This document shows positions 54,590 through 63,557 of a DNA stretch of 64,000 bases, one piece after another. Source of the DNA: Bacteroidales bacterium. GTDB taxonomy: Bacteria; Bacteroidota; Bacteroidia; Bacteroidales; UBA932. The stretch covers positions 62,001 to 126,000 of the forward strand of contig JAFYYM010000070.1 of NCBI GenBank assembly GCA_017557535.1, in the 5' to 3' direction. The position numbers and the translations under genes are program-made. The notes under the pieces were generated by a model that was not told the origin of the DNA, made no database searches, and saw nothing but the letters and a program-made list of their open reading frames with translations. Each line of letters begins with the position of its first letter. Positions within the stretch are counted from its first letter, which is position 1.

Positions 54590-54850
54590 TCAAGGGACAG
54601 GATCATATCCGCTCCCTCCCCAAGGATTGCAACGCAACAGCCTCCAGACAGTAAGATATAATCCCTTGAAAGGGCCCCATTTCCGGAACGCCTCCAGAGC
54701 GTATGTGGAGCATGAGGGCTCGAAGCGGCATGTCTTGGGAATATATGGTCCAATGCAACTCCTGTAGAACCATATCAATCCGAGAAACGGGGCCGAGAGG
54801 ACATTCCTCACGACCTGCCGCCAACGGGGTATGCTGTAGCTATCTTTCAT
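54590..54850 (-). CDS. yidD: YidD membrane protein insertion efficiency factor
   Basis: 86 aa. LIWFYRSCIGPYIPKTCRFE, PSCSTYALEAFRKWGPFKG and RCNPWGGSGYDPVP are the three conserved blocks. Peripheral membrane protein that assists YidC. Overlaps the rnpA stop by 11 bp, the usual arrangement. Confidence 0.95.
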   Translation of the reverse strand: MKDSYSIPRWRQVVRNVLSAPFLGLIWFYRSCIGPYIPKTCRFEPSCSTYALEAFRKWGPFKGLYLTVWRLLRCNPWGGSGYDPVP

Positions 54851-55193
54851 CGGATATGTTATTCAGTATGACCGACACTTCCTCCTTGATAGTCTGGAAG
54901 TCATTGACCTCCTTTGAGTTGTAAAGGAATAGAATATCTATTGAGGAAGGCTCCAGCAGCGATTTTTGTGTCCTGTATGCCTCCCGTATCCTCCTTTTCA
55001 GAAGGTTCCTTTTAACAGCGCGCTTGAAGAATCGCTTAGGAACTGAAACCATGATCCTATTGGCTCCGTCCGATGGCTCATTCCTAAGAAAGCAATATTT
55101 AAGACCTCCAGAGAAACCCCAGCGGCCTTTCGACATCAAAGCCGAAACCGCGGACCTGCCGCTCAGGCGCTCGGATTTCGGTAATGTCTCCAT
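54840..55193 (-). CDS. rnpA: Ribonuclease P protein component
   Basis: 117 aa. ERLSGRSAVSALM at the N-terminus and the RNR motif FFKRAVKRNLLKRRIREAYR bind the RNase P RNA and the pre-tRNA leader. Conserved block yidD-rnpA-hemD. No rpmH nearby. Confidence 0.94.
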   Translation of the reverse strand: METLPKSERLSGRSAVSALMSKGRWGFSGGLKYCFLRNEPSDGANRIMVSVPKRFFKRAVKRNLLKRRIREAYRTQKSLLEPSSIDILFLYNSKEVNDFQTIKEEVSVILNNISDER

Positions 55194-55200
55194 GATGTTA

Positions 55201-55944
55201 CTACTGTTGTTCCTGCAAGTAGAGCTCTATAGCCCTCGCGACAGACGGGGCCTCTGGAGTGGGAGCCTTGACGGCGATTGAGAGTCCGGCTTCCTCCATG
55301 GCTTTCACTATGGACTTGCCGAACGACACGAACTTTATGTCCCCCTGCTCAAATCCTGGGAAGTTCTCCAATAGGGACTTGACATCGTATGGGTTATAGA
55401 ACACGATCATGTCATATTCTTTCAAATCCATGTCCTTCAAGTCCTGGGGGACACTCTTGACAAAAACGGCGGCTTTGTAGTCAATTCCCTGGGCATCGAA
55501 CAACTTGGTGAGAGATGTGCTCCCCGCCGAGTCGGACTGGGTGACAAGGAATTTCTCGCCTTTATGCTTGGTTCCGATTTGATCCAGAATGGAGTCAGGG
55601 GTTCCGTCGCCGAAGAAAATCTTGCGTTTGCGATACACGATGTGTTTCTGGAGATACATGGCGACCGCCTCAGTGGTGCAGAAATATTTCATTGTCTCCG
55701 GCACCTTTACCCTGAGTTCCTCGCAAAGACCGTAAAACGCGTCAATCGCATGGCGGGAAGAGAAAACGACTGCCGTGTAGTCTAGAATATTTATCCTTTG
55801 AGACCTGAACTCCCTGGAAGTCAATGGTTCGATTAGAAAAAACCTCCGGAAAGTGATGTCCACACCATACTTCTCCTTCAATGAGACATAAGGAGCCTCG
55901 TTGAGAGGAGCACGCTGTGAGATCAGAATCTTGCTTATAGCCAT
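55201..55944 (-). CDS. hemD: Uroporphyrinogen-III synthase
   Basis: 247 aa. Two Rossmann-like halves: IKILISQ-type ISKILISQRAP, FRSQRINILDYTAVVFSSRH and GLSIAVKAPTPEAPSVARAI at the C-terminus. HemD is poorly conserved; the position after a DUF4271 gene and before rnpA is the standard Bacteroidota order and supports the call. Forms the asymmetric tetrapyrrole ring for haem or sirohaem. Confidence 0.82.
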   Translation of the reverse strand: MAISKILISQRAPLNEAPYVSLKEKYGVDITFRRFFLIEPLTSREFRSQRINILDYTAVVFSSRHAIDAFYGLCEELRVKVPETMKYFCTTEAVAMYLQKHIVYRKRKIFFGDGTPDSILDQIGTKHKGEKFLVTQSDSAGSTSLTKLFDAQGIDYKAAVFVKSVPQDLKDMDLKEYDMIVFYNPYDVKSLLENFPGFEQGDIKFVSFGKSIVKAMEEAGLSIAVKAPTPEAPSVARAIELYLQEQQ

Positions 55945-55977
55945 ATAAGTTCCACATTCAAAAACCCGATTCCAGCA

Positions 55978-56616
55978 TCATAAGAGATTGGCTGATAACA
56001 CCAAAGCGGCGGTCGGGAGCAATTCAAGGCTGCAAAGATACAAAAATGTCGAAAAAGGATTGCAATAGGAGGCGAAAATCTGTCCGCGCCTTATGACATA
56101 GATAGCGTAAGTCAATCCAGTCTCCCACAGCAAAACCGCCCTCACAAGTCTCAGATTATTGGAAACCGCGGCCAAAAAGCCTCCTGTGAGAAATAAGAGG
56201 AAGAACAAGATTATGCAATAGTTGTAAAACGACCTGTTCGCCGCCGTGAAGACACTTGTGCCGTAGTTGTGCATCTCGAGTTGCCAGTTAAGGAAGGTCC
56301 TTAGTAACAGGTATAACAGGAGAGCACCAGTGACAGAGGCGAGCTGCAGGGCTGGCGGAATATCCATGAAAAAGGCGGGAGTGTACATCCCGAAAGCGTA
56401 CACGAGCATGCAAAACGGGACGAAAAGGATGGCGGCGATCCAGTTTCGGCTCCTGCTGAGCTGGATACTGTTCTCGAGGTCGAGGTTACCTTTCCACCTG
56501 ACAACACAGTCCCACAGCGAAGGGAAAATCTTAAGGAAACTCTTCAGATTCAATAGAAAAAGAAGAGTGAAGAAGACCGCCAGGGCGCAAAAAACCGGAT
56601 TGTCTATGGTGTTCAT
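55978..56616 (-). CDS. DUF4271 membrane protein
   Basis: 212 aa, about six membrane helices (LAVFFTLLFLLNLKSFLKIF first). RAVLLWETGLTYAIYVIRR and NPFSTFLYLCSLELLPTA near the end are the typical region. It is constantly next to hemD in Bacteroidota; function not known. Starts 4 bp after the SUI1 gene stop. Confidence 0.78.
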   Translation of the reverse strand: MNTIDNPVFCALAVFFTLLFLLNLKSFLKIFPSLWDCVVRWKGNLDLENSIQLSRSRNWIAAILFVPFCMLVYAFGMYTPAFFMDIPPALQLASVTGALLLYLLLRTFLNWQLEMHNYGTSVFTAANRSFYNYCIILFFLLFLTGGFLAAVSNNLRLVRAVLLWETGLTYAIYVIRRGQIFASYCNPFSTFLYLCSLELLPTAALVLSANLL

Positions 56617-56620
56617 CGCG

Positions 56621-56968
56621 TCAGTTGCCTCTTTTGGCGTTGTATCCCAACTCGTTCAGGATCGCGGTGACCTTATCCCTGAAATCTCCCTGGATGGTGA
56701 TTTCCCCATCCTTTGCGGCACCTCCAACTCCGCACTTCACTTTTAAAGTCCGTCCCAAGGCTGAAAGATCATCCTTTGTGCCCACAAAACCGGTGACAAG
56801 AGTCACCTGCTTGCCTCCGCGATTCCGCCTGTCGATGGACACGATAAGTCGTTGACGGGAAGGAGGAAGCGTCTGTGGCTCCTCGCTCTCGCCAGAGTCA
56901 TATTTGAAATCCGGATTGGTCGAATAGACCACTCCGAGTCTTTGCTTCCAGTCGTTGTCGGGCTTCAT
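56621..56968 (-). CDS. SUI1/YciH-type translation initiation factor
   Basis: 115 aa. C-terminal eIF1-like domain: RGGKQVTLVTGFVG, LKVKCGVGGAAKDGEITIQG and RDKVTAILNELGYNAKRGN. Homologous to eukaryotic eIF1 and E. coli YciH. First gene of the SUI1-DUF4271-hemD-rnpA-yidD operon. Confidence 0.92.
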   Translation of the reverse strand: MKPDNDWKQRLGVVYSTNPDFKYDSGESEEPQTLPPSRQRLIVSIDRRNRGGKQVTLVTGFVGTKDDLSALGRTLKVKCGVGGAAKDGEITIQGDFRDKVTAILNELGYNAKRGN

Positions 56969-56983
56969 TTTGTCACGGATATT

Positions 56984-57016
56984 TTTGCAAAGATAGGCAT
57001 TCCTTTTGTATCTTTG
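56984..57016 (+). promoter_or_regulatory. Promoter of the DUF2723 gene
   Basis: TTTG (56984-56987), a 21-bp spacer, TATCTTTG (57009-57016), 22 bp before the ATG. Confidence 0.65.
56988..56995 (-). promoter_or_regulatory. -7 box of the SUI1-hemD-rnpA operon
   Basis: TATCTTTG on the minus strand, 19 bp before the ATG. It lies inside the -33/-7 spacer of the divergent DUF2723 promoter. Confidence 0.55.
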
Positions 57017-57038
57017 TCAGGATTATGCCTTATTATTT

Positions 57039-60000
57039 ATGGACAGCAGAAAATTCAGACAATGGAATCATTTGACCGCCGCGGCGGTGTTTCTAGTCTC
57101 CTTGTTCACATATCTCTCTACCATAGAGCCAACCGCATCTTTCTGGGACTGCGGTGAGTTCATAGCCTCGTCATATAAACTCGAGGTGGGCCATCCGCCG
57201 GGAAACCCTGTTTTCCAGATTATTGCCAGGTTCTTCTCCATGTTCGGAGGTGCGGCACATGCGGCTGTGATGGTCAATTGCATGAGTGCCCTTTGTTCGG
57301 CCTTGACTATTTTCTTCCTGTACCTGACTATAGTATATTTCACGAAAAGGCTGATCCTTCCCAAAAAGAACCCTGACGGGAGCGCCGGGGACTACACCCT
57401 TGGCGAGTCCATAGCCATTTTCGGAAGCGGCGCGGTGGGTGCGCTGGCATATTGCTTCTCCGACACTTTCTGGTTCTCAGCTGTCGAGGGAGAGGTCTAT
57501 GCCATGTCATCGCTGTTCACCGCATTGGTCGTCTGGGCGATGACAAAATGGTACGAGGCCGAGGACCGCAGGTACGCCAACCGCTGGATCGTCCTTATAG
57601 CATTCCTCTTCGGACTGTCGATCGGCGTCCATGTCCTCAACCTGCTGGCGTTGCCCACGATTGTTTTCATGTATTACTACAAGATCAGGGAAGACAAGCC
57701 CTATACCTTCTGGGAGTGCGTGAAGATCCTGGCGCTGTCAGCGGTGTTCATCGGGTTCATGTTTTTCATCATGATTCCATGGCTTCCTAAGATAGCGGCG
57801 TATTTCGACCTGGTTTTCGTCAACGGATTCGGACTGCCGTACAATTCCGGAGCCGCTTTCTTCATTCTGGCCCTCATCGGGCTATGCTTCTGGGGGCTCT
57901 TCAAGACCCTGGATAAAGGGAAGGTGTTCTGGAACACGGCCTTGCTTTGCGTCACGACAATCCTGATCGGTTTCTCGATATTCAGCGTAGTCATAATCCG
58001 ATCCAGCGCCAAGCCACCGACAAATGAGTATCAGCCCGACAATGCCTTCACCTTGGTGAGATATCTTTCACGTGAGCAATATGGCAGCGTTCCGTTGGTA
58101 TATGGCCAGTATTTCGCCGCCCCTTGCGAGATTGTATACGGCACCTACTGGGCTCCCATCAACGGGAAATACAAGAAAGTCCAGAGCCCTCCTGAACCGG
58201 TCTATGATCCTGCCGGGAAGATGCTTTTCCCGAGGATGTACAGCAGCGACGAGAAGTCCATTGATTTCTACCAGACCTATATGGACGGTAAAGGAATCAC
58301 GGTTCCAGGCGCGGAGTCCAAGAAACCCACTTTTGGGACTAACCTCAAGTATTTCTTCGACTTCCAGCTCGGGTGGATGTATTGGAGGTATTTCATGTGG
58401 AATTTCGTCGGACGCCAGAATGAGATCCACGCCCCAACCCCCGATCTTTTCACAGGTAACTGGGAAAGCGGCATAAAGCCTATCGACGAGATCCGTCTCC
58501 GTAACCAGGAAAACGTCCCCACATGGCTTAAGGAGAATAAAGGCAAGAATCATTTGTTCTTCCTCCCGCTTCTTCTCGGAATACTTGGATTGCTGTTCCA
58601 ATTCGACAAGGACAAGCGTGGATGCTGGCTGACATTCATCCTGTTCTTCATGACGGGTATCGCTGTCGTGATGTATCTGAACCAGGCTCCATTCCAAGTC
58701 CGTGAGAGGGATTACGCATATGCAGGTTCCTTCTACGCGTTCACATTCTGGATTGGCCTGGCTGTAGCCGCCCTTTACTCATGGATTTCCGAAGCTCTCA
58801 AGTCCAGGAACACAACCGCGGTGGCCGCTGTCGTCACCGCCGGTTGCCTTTGTGTCCCGGCTCTCATGTGCGCCCAGGAGTGGGATGACCACGACAGGAG
58901 TCACCGTCGTACCGCTGTTGAGATAGCGTGGAATTATCTCAACTCAATCGGTCCTGACGGTATTCTTGTCACTCATGGTGATAATGACACCTTCCCTCTC
59001 TGGTATGCCCAGGAAGTCGAGGGGATCAGGAATGACGTTAGAATATGCAACACCTCCCTTCTCGGTACAGACTGGCACATCGACCAGATGAGGTATGCCA
59101 TCAACAACGCCGCGCCTATTCCTCTCTCAATCGCCCAGGATCAATATCTTTACGGAACCAACGACTGGGTTCTCATCCAAGACAACAGGAACCAGGCCAT
59201 GAGCCTGTCTGATTGCATCAAGGTGTTCAAGCATCCGGACGCTAAAGTCATGACCCAGAACGGACGCAAGCTTGACTACTGGATGTCCCGGAAGATGGTG
59301 ATGCCTGTGGATAAGGAGAATTGCCTCAAGTATGGCATTGTCAGTCCCAAGTTCGCGGACATGATCCCCGATTCCATAATCCTGGAGATTCCAAAAGGTA
59401 AGACCGGACTCACCAAGCCTGAGTTGTTTATTCTGGATCTTCTCTCTAATTACAAGTGGGACAGGCCGCTCAACTTCCTCAATCAGGGTGGAGACCTCGA
59501 CGTCGGCATCAAGAATTACCTCATGTATGATGGTTTCTCATACAGGTTCACTCCGATAAAGAACAGTATCAAAGCCTTCGACCTGGGTGTTGTGGACACG
59601 GATGACCTTTATCACAAACTCACCGAGACATTTAAGTTTGATGCGGTCGCTGGAGATGACTATCTCATCGATTACCAGAACATGTATACCTTCCTTGGGG
59701 TAATGGCTTTGCGCAATCTTTTCATCTCTTCCGCCAGCGCTTTCTTAAAGGCCGGGGAAAATGAGAGAGCCGAGCATGTGCTGGACATGTGCCGGAAGGT
59801 CATGAGGCCGGACAGGTATCCCTACGACAACAGCCTCCTAGGGTGGGCATCCAACTCCTTGTTCCCGATTGAGATGATGAAGTATTACTATATTCTCGGG
59901 AAGAACGACAAGGCCAAGGAGGTCGCTCTTGAGCTTGATGAGCAGGTCAAGGAATCAGTCGCACTCTTCCTCGATTTCTATCCGGAATACAAGAATGAGT

Positions 60001-60122
60001 TCGAGTACAACTGCCAGTTGATCTATTACATGGCCTCTGAAGCCAAGAAACAGGGTGACGAGGAGTTCTCGAAGTATCTCGAGGACGACATCGCCGACTT
60101 CCTCAACGAGAAGACCAAATAG
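57039..60122 (+). CDS. DUF2723 membrane glycosyltransferase
   Basis: 1027 aa from the ATG at 57039; a TTG 33 bp earlier lies on the -33/-7 side of the promoter and is rejected. Residues 8-60 carry the first helix and the motif EPTASFWDCGEFIASSYKLE followed by VGHPPGNP, with the Asp-Cys-Gly-Glu that is the family's hallmark. About ten membrane helices, then a large periplasmic C-terminal domain (about 620-1027). DUF2723 proteins are GT-C-type enzymes related to protein O-mannosyltransferases and are thought to act in Bacteroidota protein glycosylation. Acceptors not known. Convergent with the DUF4293 gene (5 bp). Confidence 0.88.
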   Translation: MDSRKFRQWNHLTAAAVFLVSLFTYLSTIEPTASFWDCGEFIASSYKLEVGHPPGNPVFQIIARFFSMFGGAAHAAVMVNCMSALCSALTIFFLYLTIVYFTKRLILPKKNPDGSAGDYTLGESIAIFGSGAVGALAYCFSDTFWFSAVEGEVYAMSSLFTALVVWAMTKWYEAEDRRYANRWIVLIAFLFGLSIGVHVLNLLALPTIVFMYYYKIREDKPYTFWECVKILALSAVFIGFMFFIMIPWLPKIAAYFDLVFVNGFGLPYNSGAAFFILALIGLCFWGLFKTLDKGKVFWNTALLCVTTILIGFSIFSVVIIRSSAKPPTNEYQPDNAFTLVRYLSREQYGSVPLVYGQYFAAPCEIVYGTYWAPINGKYKKVQSPPEPVYDPAGKMLFPRMYSSDEKSIDFYQTYMDGKGITVPGAESKKPTFGTNLKYFFDFQLGWMYWRYFMWNFVGRQNEIHAPTPDLFTGNWESGIKPIDEIRLRNQENVPTWLKENKGKNHLFFLPLLLGILGLLFQFDKDKRGCWLTFILFFMTGIAVVMYLNQAPFQVRERDYAYAGSFYAFTFWIGLAVAALYSWISEALKSRNTTAVAAVVTAGCLCVPALMCAQEWDDHDRSHRRTAVEIAWNYLNSIGPDGILVTHGDNDTFPLWYAQEVEGIRNDVRICNTSLLGTDWHIDQMRYAINNAAPIPLSIAQDQYLYGTNDWVLIQDNRNQAMSLSDCIKVFKHPDAKVMTQNGRKLDYWMSRKMVMPVDKENCLKYGIVSPKFADMIPDSIILEIPKGKTGLTKPELFILDLLSNYKWDRPLNFLNQGGDLDVGIKNYLMYDGFSYRFTPIKNSIKAFDLGVVDTDDLYHKLTETFKFDAVAGDDYLIDYQNMYTFLGVMALRNLFISSASAFLKAGENERAEHVLDMCRKVMRPDRYPYDNSLLGWASNSLFPIEMMKYYYILGKNDKAKEVALELDEQVKESVALFLDFYPEYKNEFEYNCQLIYYMASEAKKQGDEEFSKYLEDDIADFLNEKTK

Positions 60123-60127
60123 CCTGA

Positions 60128-60550
60128 TTATTTACGTGATCGGAGACGGGTCGAGCTCTCAACCAGGAGCTGGTCCCGGAAGATACGCCTTGCGGCCATG
60201 AAATCCAAAATGGCCGCAATAAGGGGAAGAATGGCGGTCCAACTGAATAAGACGCCTTTAGCGGCTACAAGATAATCAAACACTAGCCAGCCCTGCAAGC
60301 CTAGTAAGACCAAGGCCGCCAGAACAGCGGTACGCATCTGGAACACCCTCACTTTGAATGCCATCAACGAGATGATCTGAAGCAGCCCGACCACTACCAG
60401 CAATATCAGGTAAGGTATGAAAGCCACATACTTGACCTCATCCACGTGAGCTCCGCCGGAGCCGACAGTAAACGACTTAACGCTGAAGAAAAGCGTCACG
60501 ACCAATGCGGTCGCGATCACAAGATACAATGTCTGGATTCTTTGCCACAT
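60128..60550 (-). CDS. DUF4293 membrane protein
   Basis: 140 aa, four membrane helices. MWQRIQTLYLVIATALVVTL is the usual start. Function unknown, restricted to Bacteroidota. Its ATG is only 4 bp from its -7 box. Confidence 0.82.
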   Translation of the reverse strand: MWQRIQTLYLVIATALVVTLFFSVKSFTVGSGGAHVDEVKYVAFIPYLILLVVVGLLQIISLMAFKVRVFQMRTAVLAALVLLGLQGWLVFDYLVAAKGVLFSWTAILPLIAAILDFMAARRIFRDQLLVESSTRLRSRK

Positions 60551-60554
60551 ACCG

Positions 60555-60562
60555 CGAAAATA
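60555..60562 (-). promoter_or_regulatory. -7 box of the DUF4293 gene
   Basis: TATTTTCG on the minus strand, 4 bp before the ATG; implies a leaderless or near-leaderless transcript. Confidence 0.4.
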
Positions 60563-60583
60563 GCTAATTCCAGCGATTTTTGT

Positions 60584-60591
60584 TATATTTG
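60584..60591 (+). promoter_or_regulatory. -7 box of the nucleoside phosphorylase gene
   Basis: TATATTTG, 25 bp before the ATG. Confidence 0.55.
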
Positions 60592-60616
60592 AGAATTAAA
60601 CATAATCAGTTACACC

Positions 60617-61486
60617 ATGAGAATACCCGAATCCGAGCTTATAATCAATTCCGACCAATCCGCTTTCCATATCCACCTCCGTCCTGAGGAACTAGCTGAT
60701 ATTGTGATACTTGTGGGCGATCCAGGCAGGGTGGACATGATTGGATATTATCTCTCCGACGTGGAGTTCCGCCATGCCAGCCGTGAGTTCGTGTCCATCA
60801 CTGGAAGATACAACGGTAAACGCCTGACAGTCCTATCCACGGGCATCGGAACAGACAACTGTGACATCGTGATGACCGAGCTTGACGCCCTGGCGAACAT
60901 TGATTTCACGACACGGGAGGTGAAGAAAAACCACAGGGAGTTGACAATATTGAGAATCGGCACCACAGGTGCTATCCAGGAGGACATTCCCATAGGATCT
61001 CCGATATTCTCACATTACTCAATAGGCTGCGACGGTCTGCTCAACTGGTATGCGGACAGGGATAACGTGACCGACAAAGACATGGAGGAGGCTTTCATCG
61101 AGCACACCGGATGGAACAAACATCTTCCGACTCCCTATTTCGCGAAAGCGAGTGATGATCTTATAGCGAGATTTGAGGATTGCAGTGTCAAAGGAATGAC
61201 AATCTCAGCTTCCGGTTTTTACGGGCCTCAAGGCAGAGTGGTCCGTTTAGGCTTGGCAATGCCTGACATGCTGGAGAAGTTCGAGTCTTTCCGTTATGGG
61301 GACTACAGGATCACGAACTTCGAGATGGAAGGTTCCGCGGTGGCCGGATTGGCAAGGCAGTTGGGACACAAAGCGGGCACAATTTGTTGCGCCATCGCGA
61401 ACAGATATCTGAAGAGCAGCAATCCCGACTACAAGGCTATGGTCAAGTCGCTCGCTGAGCTTTCACTTGAGAGGTTGACGAGGTAG
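60617..61486 (+). CDS. udp: Nucleoside phosphorylase, uridine phosphorylase-like
   Basis: 289 aa. ILVGDPGRVDMIGYYLSD is the phosphate loop, STGIGTDNCDIVMTELDAL and LRIGTTGAIQEDIPIGS the NP-I family core, and TNFEMEGSAVAGLARQLG the ribose-binding Glu-Met-Glu. It cleaves nucleosides with phosphate for salvage; uridine is the likely substrate, but base specificity is not certain. Its end overlaps the LytTR gene, on the other strand, by 24 bp. Confidence 0.88.
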   Translation: MRIPESELIINSDQSAFHIHLRPEELADIVILVGDPGRVDMIGYYLSDVEFRHASREFVSITGRYNGKRLTVLSTGIGTDNCDIVMTELDALANIDFTTREVKKNHRELTILRIGTTGAIQEDIPIGSPIFSHYSIGCDGLLNWYADRDNVTDKDMEEAFIEHTGWNKHLPTPYFAKASDDLIARFEDCSVKGMTISASGFYGPQGRVVRLGLAMPDMLEKFESFRYGDYRITNFEMEGSAVAGLARQLGHKAGTICCAIANRYLKSSNPDYKAMVKSLAELSLERLTR

Positions 61487-62350
61487 GATATCGCTGTTGA
61501 ATCTAGCCAATACATTCGCCTCATAAGTCTTCGTGACTGGTATGGGAGGGATCAGGTCATTGTCCAGATCCAGCTCATATCCATCCTTTTCCTTCCGAAG
61601 GACCTTCACTTTGTCCATATTCACGATATACTTCCGGTGGCATCTCACAAGGCTGCTCCCTTGGAAACTTTCCTCAACTGTCTTCATCTTGCTGCGGATC
61701 ATATACCGTTTAAGGTCTCCCGCACTGTCAGTGTAACGGACTATGATGTAATTGTCGTCTGATTCAAGATAGTATAGATTGGAAGCGCTGACACAGAGCT
61801 TCAGGTTGCCGCTATTGTCGAAAAGGGTAATCTTCTCAAGTCTTGATGGAAGGACATTCTCGTCAAGGACGACATTCCCATAATTCATCAGACGGATTGT
61901 CTGGTTCTTGTCTTGAAGGGCGAAATACATCCCCGCGAGGATGTCTGGGATTATCAACGAGATGGTCCCGTAAAGAAGGGCGTTCCCGAGTGTTCTTGGA
62001 AACTGATCCCAACCGATAGCCGTGATGGGTACCGTTATGAATGAATATGCCAGGCAAATGACCAGAACCTCTCCAACACACCAAGCCCCATAGCCGAGAT
62101 ATGTCATAGGGATGATGTTTCTGGTCTGATATATCAACAGACGGCTCAAAGCCACAAAGGCAAGGGAACCGGTAGCGAAAAGGACCGTGAAGGCGAAAAA
62201 ACGGGAATTTCCTAGAGCCATCCAACTGTTATGCGAGAAAGGAAGACTCAGCAGGAGAAACACTATGGAGAAGAACGCCGCGAAAGTGACGGTGTAGATC
62301 AGTTGGTATTTCCCCCTTAAATAATCCGGGAGCCTGGAAGTAATTGCCAT
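61463..62350 (-). CDS. Membrane-anchored LytTR transcriptional regulator
   Basis: 295 aa. The first 150 residues hold four membrane helices (FAAFFSIVFLLLSLPF, FFAFTVLFATGSLAFVALS, GEVLVICLAYSFITVPITAI, ALLYGTISLIIPDILAGMYF). A linker leads to a LytTR DNA-binding domain at about 185-290 (LYYLESDDNYIIVRY, SLVRCHRKYIVNMDKVKVL). No sensor kinase or receiver domain; the membrane part probably senses directly. Three direct repeats upstream are candidate binding sites. Confidence 0.88.
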   Translation of the reverse strand: MAITSRLPDYLRGKYQLIYTVTFAAFFSIVFLLLSLPFSHNSWMALGNSRFFAFTVLFATGSLAFVALSRLLIYQTRNIIPMTYLGYGAWCVGEVLVICLAYSFITVPITAIGWDQFPRTLGNALLYGTISLIIPDILAGMYFALQDKNQTIRLMNYGNVVLDENVLPSRLEKITLFDNSGNLKLCVSASNLYYLESDDNYIIVRYTDSAGDLKRYMIRSKMKTVEESFQGSSLVRCHRKYIVNMDKVKVLRKEKDGYELDLDNDLIPPIPVTKTYEANVLARFNSDILPRQPLK

Positions 62351-62368
62351 AACTATCCTTGAAGTTTA

Positions 62369-62376
62369 CAAATATA
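62369..62376 (-). promoter_or_regulatory. -7 box of the LytTR gene
   Basis: TATATTTG on the minus strand, 18 bp before the ATG. Confidence 0.55.
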
Positions 62377-62407
62377 GCATTTTTTCAGGACATCAGCATG
62401 TGGCGTT

Positions 62408-62476
62408 TTCACCACAAATACACACGGTTCACCACACCTGAGTTATAATAGCGAGCTAGAACCGCTATTCACCACA
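62408..62476. promoter_or_regulatory. Three TTCACCACA direct repeats between LytTR gene and fabH
   Basis: TTCACCACA occurs at 62408-62416, 62428-62436 and 62468-62476: starts 20 and 40 bp apart, hence on the same face of the helix. LytTR proteins bind pairs of roughly 9-bp direct repeats about two turns apart. The array sits upstream of both divergent promoters. No copy occupies the 62448 slot. Confidence 0.6.
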
Positions 62477-62481
62477 ATTAT

Positions 62482-62512
62482 TTTGATGCCGACTGTAAGA
62501 TTGGTATTTTCG
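62482..62512 (+). promoter_or_regulatory. Promoter of fabH
   Basis: TTTG (62482-62485), a 19-bp spacer, TATTTTCG (62505-62512), 26 bp before the ATG. It starts 6 bp after the third TTCACCACA repeat, which is the usual place for an activator site. Confidence 0.6.
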
Positions 62513-62538
62513 CGGCATATTAATTTAAACTGCTATTT

Positions 62539-63486
62539 ATGAGAATAATCGGAACAGGAAGCGCGCTTCCCAAAAAGATAGTCACGAACGAGATGCTGTC
62601 AGAGTTTCTCGACACCAGTGACGAGTGGATCACCACTCGAACCGGTATCACGAGCAGGCACATAATCTCAGACGAGAGGCTCGAGGACTTGGGAGCGGAA
62701 GCGGTGATGAAGGCTCTGGATATGGCTGGGTTGGGTGTCGAGGATATCGATCTGTTTATTGTGTCCAATGTGGTCTCGGAGCATATCACCCCTGGCATGA
62801 GCTGCGTCGTGGCCGAGAAAATCGGATTAAGCTGCCCAATGTTCGACATCAACTGCGCCTGTCCCGGATTCATCTACGCCCTTGATATGGCCGAGACATA
62901 TTACAAGGCCGGAAAAGCTAAGAATGTCCTCATTGCTTGCATAGAGGAGCCTTCCAGGATGTCTAGCTGGAAGGACCGTTCCACCTGCGTCCTCTTCGGG
63001 GATGGTGCCGGAGCCGTTGTCCTGACCGCTGGAGACAACATCAAAGGCACGAAGCTCAAAGCCCAACCCGACACTGACAAGCTCTTCATGAGAAGGGTCC
63101 TCGAATACAATCCTTATGTCAACAAGGCAGAGAGCGACATTCCCCTTCAGATGCGTGGCCGCGAGGTGTTCAGATTCGCAGTGGAAGCCTGCACTCATGG
63201 CGTGAAGGGTCTTCTCGATGAGATTGGAATCAACAAGGACGACGTGTCCTGGTTCATGGTTCACCAGGCCAACAAGAGGATTATCGACTCGATCATTGAC
63301 TTCATGCAGGTTCCCGCTGACAGGTTCCCCGTGAATATCCAAGATCATGGCAACTCTTCTTCCGCCTCATGCCCCATCCTGTTGGATGAATGCAACAGGA
63401 AAGGCATGTTCAAGGAAGGTGACATTATAGTACTGAGCGCCTTCGGTGCCGGTCTTCTGTCCGGAGCCGCCGTACTTGAGTGGTAA
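62539..63486 (+). CDS. fabH: 3-oxoacyl-ACP synthase III
   Basis: 315 aa. Condenses acetyl-CoA with malonyl-ACP to start fatty acid synthesis. Catalytic triad visible: Cys108 in NCACPGFIYALD, His in WFMVHQANKRI and Asn in QDHGNSSSAS. The substrate pocket could also favour branched primers; this cannot be told by eye. Followed after 71 bp by a fabF-like gene with its own -7 box. Confidence 0.94.
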   Translation: MRIIGTGSALPKKIVTNEMLSEFLDTSDEWITTRTGITSRHIISDERLEDLGAEAVMKALDMAGLGVEDIDLFIVSNVVSEHITPGMSCVVAEKIGLSCPMFDINCACPGFIYALDMAETYYKAGKAKNVLIACIEEPSRMSSWKDRSTCVLFGDGAGAVVLTAGDNIKGTKLKAQPDTDKLFMRRVLEYNPYVNKAESDIPLQMRGREVFRFAVEACTHGVKGLLDEIGINKDDVSWFMVHQANKRIIDSIIDFMQVPADRFPVNIQDHGNSSSASCPILLDECNRKGMFKEGDIIVLSAFGAGLLSGAAVLEW

Positions 63487-63510
63487 TCTCCACATTTCCA
63501 CATTAATCGT

Positions 63511-63518
63511 TATATTTG
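63511..63518 (+). promoter_or_regulatory. -7 box of the fabF-like gene
   Basis: TATATTTG, 39 bp before the ATG. Confidence 0.5.
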
Positions 63519-63557
63519 TAATCTGTTTTAATACGAAATAATAAATAATAATCATAC

